Shown: positions 35,178-47,329 of the stretch, piece by piece
Numbering within the stretch: the stretch's first letter is position 1
Layout of the letters: every line of letters begins with the position of its first letter
Origin: Psoroptes ovis
Taxonomy: Eukaryota > Arthropoda > Arachnida > Sarcoptiformes > Psoroptidae
Length of the DNA stretch: 64,000 nt
Assembly: GCA_002943765.1 (NCBI GenBank)
Contig: PQWQ01000003.1
Coordinates: 4,029,501 to 4,093,500 of the forward strand
Direction: 5' to 3'
Program-made: the position numbers and the translations under genes
Notes under the pieces: model-generated
Database searches by the model: none
Told to the model about the DNA's origin: nothing
What the model saw: only the letters and a program-made list of their open reading frames with translations

Positions 35178-35540
35178 TTATTTGAATGCAAATGTCATTT
35201 GACGATGGCCAGAATCATAAAGTAAAAATGTATAAATCAATGCAATGATGGCAAGCAGCACGGCTACAATAGTTGAACCATAAAATAAACCAATCCAAAC
35301 TGATAATGTACTCAATACGCAAGTGAGCACTGAAAATATTAATGAATAAAGAAAATGTTGCCTGACGGCACCGATCAAACCGAATATCATTGAAATGAAT
35401 GATACAACTATCCAAATAATGTGTGAAATTTCTGGTGAACGAAATAAATTGATTATGGCCGTGATGATCATAATCAATATGAATATTGATAATATAATGG
35501 TCAATATTCGCAGCATAATTCCGGATCGATTCGAGGCCAT
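35178..35540 (-). CDS. Tetraspan membrane protein, tandem copy 4
   Basis: Function unknown. A single exon of 120 residues (MASNRSGIMLRILTIILSIF...). Four hydrophobic segments, loop motif G-L-I-G-A-V-R-Q-H-F-L and C-terminus LLYDSGHRQMTFAFK. It is divergent from the tyrosine hydroxylase gene, whose ATG lies 261 bp away, so the two may share a short promoter region. Confidence 0.82.
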   Translation of the reverse strand: MASNRSGIMLRILTIILSIFILIMIITAIINLFRSPEISHIIWIVVSFISMIFGLIGAVRQHFLYSLIFSVLTCVLSTLSVWIGLFYGSTIVAVLLAIIALIYTFLLYDSGHRQMTFAFK

Positions 35541-35801
35541 TTAATAAATTTTCACTTTTCAAAAACGAAATCCTAGGTCGCATGTACTCTGATTTTAAAT
35601 CAAATCAACGCAAATCAAATCAAGAAATTCGAATTGAACATGATCAACGATTCGGCGCCATGCGAAATCACGGCAACGAAGTTGAAATTTGAAAATTTGA
35701 AAAAATTCAGAAAAATTCCGAATTCATTTTAGACCCAAGATTCATTCAGTGATTCAGTGATTCAGCGATCCATCGAATTTCATTTGATTCATTTCACCAA
35801 A

Positions 35802-38254
35802 TGTCAGCAACCGGTTTCAAAATAATGGAATCATTAGCATCAGCGAATCGTTTGGAGAACAAATTTACCATACGAAGCTATAGTGTTGAGGTAAGTCTAT
35901 AGTTGATGATGATGATGATGATGATGATAGCGATGGTACCAAGGGTACCATTCAATGACTATCATTGTCCTATTTGAAACTAACAATTTGAATAGACCCA
36001 ATTTGATCGATAACAATGAATATCAATCACAAAGAATAGACGATAATAGGATTAATTTTTTTTCGAAATTATATTTTTGGCGTTTATTATATTCAAATTT
36101 TCATATGATTTCAAAAGATTTCAATGATGATTCAATGATAATAACGATCATAATATTAATGATATTGATAATAATAATAATAACGATATTAATAATAATG
36201 ATTTTGGACCCATAAAAAATAGTTGACAATAGACCAACGTATCTAACGGATTTCCGTCATTAAAAAACCTTTCAATAACCATTATTCATCAATGATCGCT
36301 GGTGCTCAATTGATTATTCAATTGATTGTTCAGTTGATTCAATTAAAATATGGCTCAATTTCAATAGACTTTCATTTATATTTCGTTGATTTTCAGATCA
36401 ATAGATTAATAATAATAAATAATTTGAAAATACTTTTTGAAAAGCTGTTCATGACATTTATTTGTATTTTCCTATTAATGAGCAAATATTAATTAATTAT
36501 TTTGGATTTCTTCTATTTTCGGTGTCATTTACAATTATCAACCATCAATTATCAAATTAATCAATTAGCATGGCTATCCATCAAGACGACGATCATTGGT
36601 TGATGATGCTAAATTTGAAACACAAAAAAATCGTGAAGCAATCCGATCATGGATCGAAGAAAATCGTAATGAATCGAAAGATTATAACCTCTCCGAAGAT
36701 GAAGTGCTGGTTGCTGAAGAAAATCGTCAAAAAGATGGTGAAAAAGTGGCGACCGAAGATGTGGTTAAGCAGAAAAATATGATCATTTCATTACCAATGA
36801 ATACTGGATTAGATAATTTGCCGAAAATTATTCGATTATTATTGCAAACAGCCGGAACATCGATTGAACATATTGAAACAAGACGAAGTGAAAAAAATGA
36901 AAAATGTTTTGATATTTTCATATCAGTCCAAATTACACCGGCTAATCTGTTGACATTTATGAAATCAATACGACAAACTGGACTTGGTGATGTATCGTTG
37001 TTACGAGATAAATTAATTTCAGTCAAAGATCCATGGTTTCCATTGCATATTAGTGATTTGGATTTTTGTACTCACATTATGACCAAGTATGAACCAGAAT
37101 TAGATTCAGATCATCCAGGGTTTTCCGATATGGTTTATCGTAAACGACGATTGGAAATCGCAGACATTGCTTTTGAATATCGTTAGTAAGTTTTTTGATT
37201 GATTTTAAGGGTTTTAGAGGTTTAATTCTGAGCGAAAATTAATCTAATTTCGAATCAAAGTGGTGATGTCATACCAAGAGTTGAATATACGCCCGAGGAG
37301 ATAAAAACCTGGGGAATCGTTTACAAAGAATTGGTTCGGCTATTTCCAACACATGCATGCTCGAAACATATTGAAGTTTTTAAAATTCTTGAACAAGAAT
37401 GTGGCTATGCACCGGATAATATTCCACAATTGGAAGATGTATCACGTTTTCTTAAAAGTAATTTCGACTTAATGAATATGGCTCCAAACTTACCTTTATT
37501 CTCACCAATTATCCACAGAACGTACCGGATTCACCATTCGACCGGCTGCTGGATTATTGACTGCACGAGATTTTCTCGCTTCATTGGCTTATCGTGTATT
37601 TCAAACAACACAATATATGCGTCATCCAAGTGAACCAGATCATTCACCAGAACCGGATTGTGTTCATGAATTACTTGGTCACATACCAATTTTGGCTGAT
37701 GAAAGTTTTGCAGATTTTTCACAAGAAATCGGCTTGGCTTCGCTTGGTGCTAGTGATGAAGACCTTGAAAAATTGGCCACGGTATTTATTCCTCATAAAT
37801 GATTGCTTTAAATGCTCCTCGTTAATCATCATTTTCCCACCAATAGCTTTATTGGTTTACCGTTGAATTTGGTCTTTGCAGTGAAAATGGACAAATACGT
37901 GCATATGGTGCCGGGCTATTATCATCATTTGGCGAGCTGAAACATTCGCTATCGGATAAACCAGAACTACGTGAATTCGATCCGGAAAAAACAGCCATAC
38001 AACCATATCAAGATTTAGATTATCAACAAATTTATTTTGTTGCCGAAAGTTTTGATGATGCAAAGGAAAAATTTCGTAAATACGTTGCGGAAAAATTACC
38101 ACGTCGTTTTGAAGTATCATATGACCCTTACACTAATCGTGTACATGTTATTGATTCATTGCCGAAATTAGATAATTTAATCGGTAAATTATCGAATCAA
38201 ATCAAACGTTTACATAGTTGTTCATCGAAATTACGTAAAGTTTTAAAAAATTGA
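35802..38254 (+). CDS. TH: Tyrosine hydroxylase (tyrosine 3-monooxygenase)
   Basis: Converts L-tyrosine to L-DOPA with O2, Fe(II) and tetrahydrobiopterin: the committed step for dopamine and octopamine-related catecholamines and for cuticle melanisation and sclerotisation. Exons 35802-35891, 36569-37185, 37261-37457, 37519-37781 and 37847-38254 join in frame; 524 residues, the usual length. The N-terminus reads FTIRSYSVE|HGYPSRRRSLVDDAKFE across intron 1; RRRS is the conserved PKA-type phosphorylation site of animal TH. An ACT-like regulatory region (about 100-180) precedes the catalytic core: WFPLHISDLDFCTHIMTKYE, DHPGFSDMVYR, RPAAGLLTARDFLASLAYRV, and iron ligands in VHELLGH and TVEFGL. The RRRSLVDDAKFE segment and the MTKYEPELDSDHPGF block identify TH rather than phenylalanine or tryptophan hydroxylase. 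Intron 1 (677 bp) is much longer than the others and may carry regulatory sequence. Confidence 0.96.
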
Positions 38255-38885
38255 AAATTTATTGACAGAGGTCATATCTTCATCACTTGTCCTTGTGTTT
38301 TTCAAAATATTCATATCAATACTTGGTCATTTTGATCAAAATATTTAAATTGTTATTCGATTTGGCCAAACAAACTTAAAACTATTTGAAAATGATCATT
38401 GAATTACGTAGAAATTAGTCTAGTCGACGATAACTCATAGTTGATAATAAATATTTAAAAAATTAGTGTCAATTGATCGATTGACTGACTGATCGACTGA
38501 TTTATTGACAGACTGATTGACTGATCTATTTGACTGATTTATTTGATTTGTTTATTTGATTTGATTTAAAAACAATCATTTTCAAATGTAAAAATCTAAA
38601 ATGACAAATTATTATTCATAGTTCAATCATTGATTGTCATTGATTGCCATTGCAGCGTGGGCAGCCAATCGACATGTGTGTTTGTGTGTGATGATTTGTG
38701 TCGGTTTGATTATTTGCCTGTTTGATGATTTGAATTTGATAAGACTAAGTTCAATTCAGATTGCTTTTATTTTTCAAAGCAAAAATCAATGACTATCAAT
38801 CACCACCATCACAGCTACCACTGAAAATTGAACGATTATTCATTTTTTCAACCAAAAAATTTGAATATTGAGTTTTCAAGTTTTT

Positions 38886-38988
38886 AAAGTTTTAATTCGT
38901 AGTTTTAAAGTTGAATTTCGTAGTTTTATTATTAAAAATTACATTCAAAACTACGAAATTGAGTTTTAAAACTACGAATTAAAACTTT
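38886..38988. repeat. Long inverted repeat (hairpin), 42-bp arms
   Basis: Left arm 38886-38927 (AAAGTTTTAATTCGTAGTTT...) and right arm 38947-38988 match at 39 of 42 positions, separated by a 19-bp loop. Each arm also has an internal direct repeat TCGTAGTTTTA. It lies 14 bp from the MITE at 39003 but has different sequence. It could be another MITE or a small-RNA precursor. Confidence 0.85.
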
Positions 38989-39002
38989 AATTACTTTGTA
39001 TG

Positions 39003-39086
39003 TATTAGGCTGTCCGTAAAGTTCTGGTCAATTTTCATGAGCAACTCTATCGATTAAGCGGAATGAACTTTTCGGACAATCGGATA
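39003..39086. mobile_element. Mariner-type MITE (subfamily B, inverted)
   Basis: Left end TATTAGGCTGTCCGTAAAGTT, right end GAACTTTTCGGACAATCGGATA; interior CATGAGCAACTCTATCGATT, the reverse complement of the common subfamily B core. Confidence 0.85.
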
Positions 39087-39488
39087 TATTTGTGTTCGAA
39101 AAACCAAGGTTCGAATTTCAACTTGAATTGGTAGAAATTTCTAAGGCTATAGTCAATGATTAAATCAAAAAAAAATTTTCAAAATTTTTATTCGAATCAA
39201 ATTGAAGCAAATGTTAATATTTAAAAAAATTCAAAAAAATCAAAAAACAACGAAATAAAATAATTAATCTTTGGAGATTTGAATCAAAATTAAAATTAAA
39301 ACAATTAAAAATAGGAGAAAATCAACGAATAACGATTGAGTAGAAATAGAAGATTATAATTTATACAAATGTTTGATTAATTGATGCATTTTTGGTCTTT
39401 TGGAGCAGTTAATAATTAAAAATATCGAAAAAAATAATCAAAAATCAACAAGGGTTTAACCCCATTGATTCAAGGGGTAAGTAAAAAA

Positions 39489-42405
39489 TTAAATTTTTGT
39501 ACCATACGATGGCTGATATGTTGGTTTATAAATGTTACCACCACCACCATTTTTACGTGCTGCAACTGTTGATGCTGGTGATAATGGTGGCGATGGTGCT
39601 GCCGCCGATGGTGCTGGTGGTGGTGATGCACTACCATTGGCCATTCCATATGTCGGTACACTGCCACCGCTTATTGGCATTTTACCATTTTTTTTATTAC
39701 CACCATAAGGTGATGGTCTTGAGCCACCGGCTGGTCTGCGGGGTAAGGTCAAAATGAAATGATTAATTTCAATTTTTCGATTCGAATCTGAACTCGGACT
39801 TACTTTTTGGTGCCATAAACATTATTCGGGGCATAATACGAAGGTTGTTGTTGTTGTTGTTGTTTAGCAGCTGTTTTACGGCTAGCTATAGCTAGATCGA
39901 CAACTTTTTCAACATGTGGTAATATGGTTGTAAGGGGTAATGATTCAATCAATGGTGTTTCCGAATGAATTTCTTCACCTAGAGCTGCATCCAAATTGTA
40001 TGGTGTTGTTTCATACATATCGATTGGACTAGGTGTTACGGTCGGTACCGAACCACCCCCAACACCACCATATGATGGTACATATTTCGATGTTAGCTTT
40101 TTTCGATTAGTTTTTTCTTTAGCATAACCATAATTTGGCATCGATGATGAAGGTGATGAGGGTTTGGATTGTCTTGGTCGACTGTAATACATTGGTGGTG
40201 GTGTTGTCATCGGTGTCATATCGAAACCATCGATTATTTGTTGTTGTTCCGGATACATTGATGATTGTCGGGATGATTGTCTACCACCATTACCATAGTT
40301 TTGCATATTTTCACCGGTAATTGGTTGTGAATTATCCCCATTAGTTAATGGCATTGAATGAGCGGCTGTATCCACTTCTTTGTACAATTCAGCATTCAAT
40401 CCATAAAAAGCTGGTGCATCTTGACATTCGAATTCATACCACCAAACACAAACAAAATGACGTTGAGAAAATATGGTACCATTTGGACATAGAAATGCAT
40501 CATGACGGCCATCTGATTGACAAATATGAAATACTTGACATCTAGTTTCAACATCAGCATAATAACCGGGTAAATCTTGATCTGCACAACTGAATTGAGT
40601 GAGCGGAATATCAGATAGAATTGGATAATCTTTGCCTGGTTCACCACGAATGGTAAGTCTCATCATATCGATCATATCCAAACCAGAATCGAAACCCATA
40701 TCATAATCAGCATGACTACCGCCACCATTTTTATGACCACGAGAACCGTAAACGGCAGGAACACTGCCACCATTTCGGGCACCATTAGAACGAGAGCTAC
40801 CACCACCACCGCCAGCACCTGGAACAGCATATGTATGATCCATCATTTCATGCATTTGTGGTATGAATGATTTTTGTGATAAATCTATTTCGACACCTGC
40901 AGCAGCTAATCCGGCCGGAGGTGAACGACGTGGTGGCATGTCCTCTTCTGATCAAATGAATCAAAATTAATTTCGAATAATTTTATCAAGAAAATAAAAA
41001 ATTTAAAGACCCCTTACCTTTTTGTTGGACAGTCGGAGCAGCAGGTGGAGCTGCTGTACCAGCTGGTGAATAACCACCATACGGAAGTGTTGTATACATG
41101 GAAGGTACTGAGCCACCACCACCACCACCAGTGCTTGGCATCGAATGCATCGGTTGTTGTTCATTTTGTTGCTGATCTTGTTGTTCTTCTTGTTGCTGCT
41201 GTTGTAATGCATTCATCAAGAATTCCAATTCACTTTCAATATCAGTATCAGGTGTTAGTTGTTGTTGTTGAATATCTTGTAATGATTCTGGCTGCTGCTG
41301 CTGTTGCGGTGGTTGTTCTGGTTGTTGCGGTACATATCGTGTCAATCTTTGTCGTGGTTTAGTACTAAGGTGTAACGGTATAGCTGTACGACTTGAACGT
41401 CTTAATAGTATTCGATTAATTCGTACACCTTTGGATGATGCCGAAACGAAGTTCAGTGTAATCGATGGCAAAATAATTGCTACAATTGATTAAGGAGAAA
41501 AAATGGAAATTTAAATGATAAAAATAAATATCATCAAGGAAGGATTGAATCAATCAAGATACATTGATTCGAAATTGATTAAAACGAAAAAGGGCAAAAT
41601 TAATCAATCCAAGTTTCACATGTGCCGAAGCACATAGGCAGATATGTGCAAACACTCGCTGGTCAATCTTAAGTCCAAGTTTCCTAAGAAAAACAGTTAT
41701 TTAATCAAACATATCGCCGATACAAGGAAAACAGACTCTCAGGTAAAGGAATAATTATCATCTAATTGATTAAATAATAATAATAACTCATTAATCAAAT
41801 CAAATGAATGTTTTTAAAGGGATAAAAAAAATAGATCAGTTCGTGTTCACATAACATAACGGTACACATCTAATTTCAATCTAAATGAATGGAAATCAAA
41901 AAAAAATGGAAATCAATCCAATATTTGGCTTCCAATAATTGGCTTCCAATATTTGATTTTTGTTTCTCATAAGACTTACGAGGCTATAGACTTGTAAACT
42001 TGTTTCAAAAATGTTTCGAAAAACCTTACAAAACGTTTGGAAAAATGTTACAATTATCAAATACAAATATAAAAGAATAAATAATTTATATATTAAGTGA
42101 TACGAAAAGAAGATAAATGATTATTAATGACAGGTAGCTTTAAGGTAGCTTCGAAGTACACAAAGGTAGTTTGAAGTGCACAAAGGTAGCTTTAAGGTAG
42201 CTACGGAGTAAATCGATAATCATTGATTAATCGGTATTGATTAATATCAATACAAAGTATTGAAGGATTATTCATTTCTCGGAAATGAAATATCGATATC
42301 GATTTTAAAACATTCGATTTTTAAAATTATAAATTTTAAATTTTTTAAAAAATTTTCTCAGAAAATCTTACCAATCAGCAATATTAGATGATTTCCACCC
42401 ATCAT
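39489..42405 (-). CDS. CPAP1-type cuticle protein with one chitin-binding peritrophin-A domain
   Basis: Extracellular chitin-binding protein of the cuticle. Exons 42405-42372, 41479-41018, 40947-39804 and 39735-39489 join in frame; 628 residues. The signal peptide is split by intron 1: MMGGNHLILLI|AIILPSI, with cleavage near VSA. An Arg-rich stretch (RILLRRSSRTAI) and a long Gln-rich region follow. A single CBM14 domain is in exon 3 (about DNA 40609-40420): IRGEPGKDYPILSDIPLTQF leads into FSCADQDLPGYYADVETRCQ, VFHIC, FLCPNGTIF and VCVWWYEFEC, with six Cys in the standard spacing. The G-x-D-Y-P-x-x-x-x-I-P lead-in is typical of CPAP1 proteins, which are essential structural cuticle components in insects. 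The C-terminus is Gly/Ser/Tyr-rich with repeated PSYG and VPTYG tripeptide-like motifs. Exon 2 and the tail are low complexity and family-specific. Confidence 0.9.
42133..42204 (+). repeat. Short tandem repeat AAAGGTAGCTTTAAGGTAG
   Basis: Four to five imperfect copies of AAGGTAGYTT with linker GAAGTRCACA, lying in intron 1 of the CPAP1-like gene (minus-strand transcript, 41480-42371). Confidence 0.7.
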
Positions 42406-44568
42406 TAGTGCTGTCAATTAGTTTAAATCAAGCTTAACAAATACTTTTTGGCTTTCAAAAAGCTCTGATTATAATAAATGATGATTACTGCAAATGGCTT
42501 CAAATGATTAATCGGGTAAAATTAGATCAATAAAATTTTCAAATGATTGATCGGGTAAACAAGATGAGCGAAAATCAGGAAAAAACCGAAATAAATAAAT
42601 AAATGAATCAATCAATCAAACATTCATCGGGTCGGGTCGTTTTTGGGTTTGGTTGAACGGACAAACAATCGGTACGATTTTTCGTGGTAAAAAAATTTGA
42701 AATTTCGTAAAATGTTCTTCTCGAAGATATATGGCTCGATTGTCTTAGGAAGATGTCTTGGAGATGTCTTAAAGATGTTTGTATCGATGTGCATTCAAAA
42801 GTGACACATTGAATTAGATTTGATTTGATTTGAATTATATTTGATTCAACAGATGATTTAATCAATGATTTTCAATGGATTTTCAATCGGGGAAAATATT
42901 GGATTGGATTGGAATAAACACTTTTAAAATTTGGATGAATGAATGGATTTTGATTTCGATTTGGTTCCAAGACTTAGATCTGAAACATTGTGTGTTTATA
43001 TAGCAAGAAAAAAAATCCATTGAAAATTTGTGAAAGTGAAAACATCCATAGAGACAAACATCGTTATAATAATTGTAACATGTATTTTTTGGCCTATTGA
43101 AGACTTGAAAATGGTGAGTCCAACAGAAATACATGCTTGAATCTCAAGACACATTGCACAGACCAGAAGGCTTTCGAAGACCTTTACAAGTCTTAGATAT
43201 TCATAAACGTCTTCATATTCAAAGGCTTACAAAGTCTTCAATATATTCAATGTATTCATATTCATACATGTGTCTACTCATGTCGTAACAGAGCTGTTAC
43301 ATTCTCATTGTGTATGTAACATACACATCCCATATTTCCAATTGTTTCAAATTAAAAGTTGAAAAACTGATTAAATTCCATTATTTGTTTAGTTTCGATT
43401 GTATTGTTTCAATGTGCGAATATGTACAATTGTATATATGTGTGTGTGATTTATTGTCACAAGAATTGATTATTATTATTATGTATTATGTATGTTTTGA
43501 TGAGCATTTTGCCATTTAAATTATTAGATCACGATATTTGATTTCAATAATTTTTTCAAATCGAAAGTGAAGAGAAGACAATTCGAATAGAGGTGATAAT
43601 GATTCGAAAGAATTGCTTCATTCATATGTTCATATGATGCTTCAATTGAATGAATGATATAATTTGATATTTGATTTAGCATTTCAATCCAATGACATTC
43701 ACAGTATTTTACATCTATTTCTGTTGTATTTGGCAATCTTTGATTATTCTGATTATTACCTTCGAATAGAGTGATGAATCGTGCCGAAGAGATGATCCCA
43801 GTATTCATTGAATTCATTCATTTATTCATTCATTGATCATCTCGAGAATCATCAAAATGAATCAAGATCAATCACGATCAATTGATTGATTGATTGATCG
43901 GTTTTTGTTTGCGGGGCCACACATATTTTTTTGCATCATAATTTTTAGAATTGTTTTCAATTGTAAAAACCTATGTTTAAGATGTTTCAATATTCCGATA
44001 TATTTTCAAACATCTCTTCCAATACGTGTTCCAATACGATTACATCGTCGAAGCATATTCATTTTCAATATTGAACAGATATACACATGTCTAACACACA
44101 CACATAGATATTCGGTCATTCGATCATTTGATATTTCTGATATTTTTTGATGTATTTCTGTGTTTGAAGGATTTAAAGCTATAGGCTTAAGACTTTTGTT
44201 TTCGTTTGTAGCTGTTATAGCCTTTTTTGACACTTTACTATTGTATTCTAATCATGTTTTTTTCTGTTGTTTATTTGTTTATTTATTCATTCATTTACTT
44301 GTTTACTTGTTTGTTTATTTATTAACTTGTTTATTTATATTTCATTCATTCATTTTTCATTTAATATGAATTTTTGAATGGTATGAATTATGATCGATAT
44401 ATCACATAATTCAAATACACATAATACATAATAATAAACAAGCCATACATTATTATACTCAATATGTTATGCACGATTTTTATCCATGGTTAAACTTGTT
44501 GAAGAAATATTTGAAAAAACTCAAAAAATTATGATCATCATCATCGTAATCATCTTCAATATTATTAT

Positions 44569-44653
44569 ATCATGGTTGTCCGAAAAGTTCTGGCCGATTT
44601 TCATGAGCAACTCTATTGTGATTAAGCGGAATGAACTTTTCGGACAACCTCAT
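44569..44653. mobile_element. Mariner-type MITE (subfamily B, inverted)
   Basis: Arms GGTTGTCCGAAAAGTTCTGG and GAACTTTTCGGACAACC; interior CATGAGCAACTCTATTGTGA. Both flanks read ATATCATGG, so the insertion site is duplicated or it inserted into a repeat; this differs from the TA-only duplication expected for mariner. Confidence 0.85.
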
Positions 44654-47174
44654 ATCATGGATATAACTAAATGAGCCAAAATATGAGCATCCTTCAATCG
44701 ATTCGATTGAATGAATAAATGAATGAACGATTGAATGGTTGGTTCTAAATTAAATATGATTATCATCATTTGAAAATCGTTTCATCATGTTTTTTTCGTA
44801 TTTATCCCGAAGAATTCATTACCATTTATTGTATTTATATTCGTTTACCACGAATTTTAATAAATAAATACCATAACAATTCAATAATAATAATAATGCT
44901 AATAATTAATCATAATTATCGATTTCGATTCGATGTAATATTTTTGAATGAAATGAAGAAGAAAATTTCCATTTCATTTCTATTTTCAAATGATTTAATA
45001 ATTCCAATTCAAAATTTGATGTGTGATGACATTGAACTGCTTTTTTTTCATTTCTTCATTCCTTTATTTCATGTTTTCCTTTATTTCTTTATTTATTTGT
45101 CGATTGGTTGATGTTTTTTGGGGACACCATGGACTTGCGATTGAAAACTCTATGGGAATTTTAAATTGTAAATGGTTGAAATAAAAATTACTGATCGAAT
45201 GTTAGTGGCTATAGATTGATAGAGTGTAAAAATAATGGCGATAAACAACCTGAAAATCAATTGAAAATGATTTGAATTAATCAAAAAGTTAAGAATGATT
45301 TGAATTCAAATATTGATTTGCTAATAAAGCCATTGGCCAATGGCCGAATAATTTCGATAAAATCAAATGGCAAATCACAAAAATAATTTAACACAATTGT
45401 TTGCTCACTGATTGATTGATTGATTGGCTGATTGATAAATTATTTATTTATTTATTTATTTATATTTAACATCTTCATCATCTTCATTAGAAATAATAAT
45501 TGACATTTCAATTAAATGTGATGAAATTCGTTTCCATAGAAAAAGAACTCATCACTATTTCAAATGTAAAATGCCTTTGGCTATGAATTCGTATGAATTG
45601 AAATAATGGATTGATTCATTTAATCAGAAAGAATCCGATCAAAGACCATTATCGATATTGTCAGGCGAAGATTTGAATTTCCCATTTAAAATTGTTCAAG
45701 ACATCCGTAACATGAGTGTAGACCATACGCAGCGATTTTTTGTTCAAAGACAACGGCCTTTGTCCAATTAAATTTTTGACATTTTGAAAATTGAATTAAA
45801 TTGAATCAAATTGATTAAATCAATCAATCAATCGATTTCAATCAATATCAATCCCTCAACATCAACACTCGCCGACGACCTTCAAATTTGAAAGAATTTT
45901 AAAATTTTCAAAATCTTAAATTTCGTATCTTCCCACAATCATAGAGATCATGATCGCCGTTGATTATTTAATTCATTGTTCATTCATTTGTTTCGTAAAT
46001 GGATCATGAATACCGAATTCCATAACAAAAACATTCGTGGCCAATTATCAGTATTGAATTCAACCTCATATTTCTTCATCTTTGTTTTTGTTCTTAGGAA
46101 AATTAATGGTTAATCCCATTTTAAAAAAAAAAATCCAATTGCAACCTGTTGCACACATAAACATTAGGCATTACATGGTAAATGGATTAAAAAATTTTTG
46201 ATTCATTAAAATTTGAAAATCAAAATCAATTCATTTTTTACTCGTGTTTATTTGTTTTTAAAATTTTTTGATTTAATAAAATCAAATTACATAATAATAC
46301 ACGATTTTCTGTGTTAAAATATTTATAAAATTAAATTTTCGATAGACAAAACAAATGTACGCATGCATTCTTCATTACATGTGTGTCATCAATATCAATT
46401 TGCTTTTTGATGAACTTGACATTTGATTTGAGCTTCATTCATTCATTTTAATCAAATTTGATTTTATTCAAAATTCATATTTTTTCAATTGTTTTTCATC
46501 ATCCTTTTAAATCATACCTTTAATCAGCTTTGAATCAGCTTAAATCACGATTATTTTCATTAAATTTCATCTATTTTAATTCAGTATTTTTCAATTACTA
46601 CTGGTCGAAAATGAAAATTTTGAAAAATTCATTAACACGTGCATAGTAAAGGTTAATCAGCAAAATGCTCATCAGCTCCTTTGAAGACATTATGATGTAA
46701 TTTGATATGAATTTTCTATTTTCTCAGACCAATCGTTTATTTCAATTGAAAACCAATCATAAGATAGTCAATTGAACATTTTTTGAGTGTGTAATATCAA
46801 TAAATCAATGTGATCAATGTGTGTGATCAATGACCGTAAAAAAATAGACAAAGATTAAATATTTATGATCATTAAATGTATCGATATTCACTATTTACAT
46901 TATTTATATTGAATAAAATCCGATTATGAATAATCGAGTGAATAATACATGGTATATAATGTAAGTTCACGGACTAATCATTTGTTCAATTTCCGTCGGT
47001 GATTTATGGTTTCAAATGTTTATGTTTCAATGAAAAAACATAAACCTTTAAAACAATTTAAAATTTGAAACCATTGAAAATTTATGGACAAAAAATTATC
47101 AAAATTTTCAAATTCAAATATTTTCAAATTGAATATTTTAAATATTTAAGTGAACGAGAATAAGTTTGAAAACA

Positions 47175-47329
47175 TTAACCCTTAAAAGTCGAGCGGTGAG
47201 CATCACTCACCATAAAATGTAATGCATCAACTCGATAGGCGTCGCTCAGTCACCATTTCACATTAGTTTGAAAAATCGTCGAGCTGCTGGCTGACTTGCG
47301 CTGTAAATGCCTCGAGTTCTATGGGTTAA
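47175..47329. mobile_element. piggyBac-type MITE (TTAA flanked)
   Basis: 155 bp. The left terminus TTAACCCTTAAAAGTCGAG and right terminus CTCGAGTTCTATGGGTTAA are imperfect inverted repeats bounded by TTAA, with CCC immediately inside: the layout expected for piggyBac superfamily elements. The interior has GGTGAG...CTCACC, a subterminal inverted repeat typical of this superfamily. No transposase. Confidence 0.75.

Larger units (their letters stand above)
38255..39488. other. Convergent intergenic region with hairpin and MITE
   Basis: Contains the 3' UTRs of tyrosine hydroxylase and the CPAP1-like gene, a 42-bp-arm hairpin at 38886-38988, and a mariner-type MITE at 39003-39086. A GACTGATTGA-like simple repeat lies near 38474-38535. 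No gene seen. Confidence 0.6.

Noticed and set aside
36292..36492. Small open frame in tyrosine hydroxylase intron 1
   Set aside because: Exon 2 splices to exon 1 with exact TH-conserved sequence, so this is intronic AT-rich DNA.
43524..43817. 97-codon minus-strand open frame
   Set aside because: No signal, domain, splice partner or promoter; length is unsurprising for this stretch.
44770..45111. 113-codon Ile/Phe-rich frame
   Set aside because: Translation of AT-rich DNA; no organised transmembrane or domain pattern.
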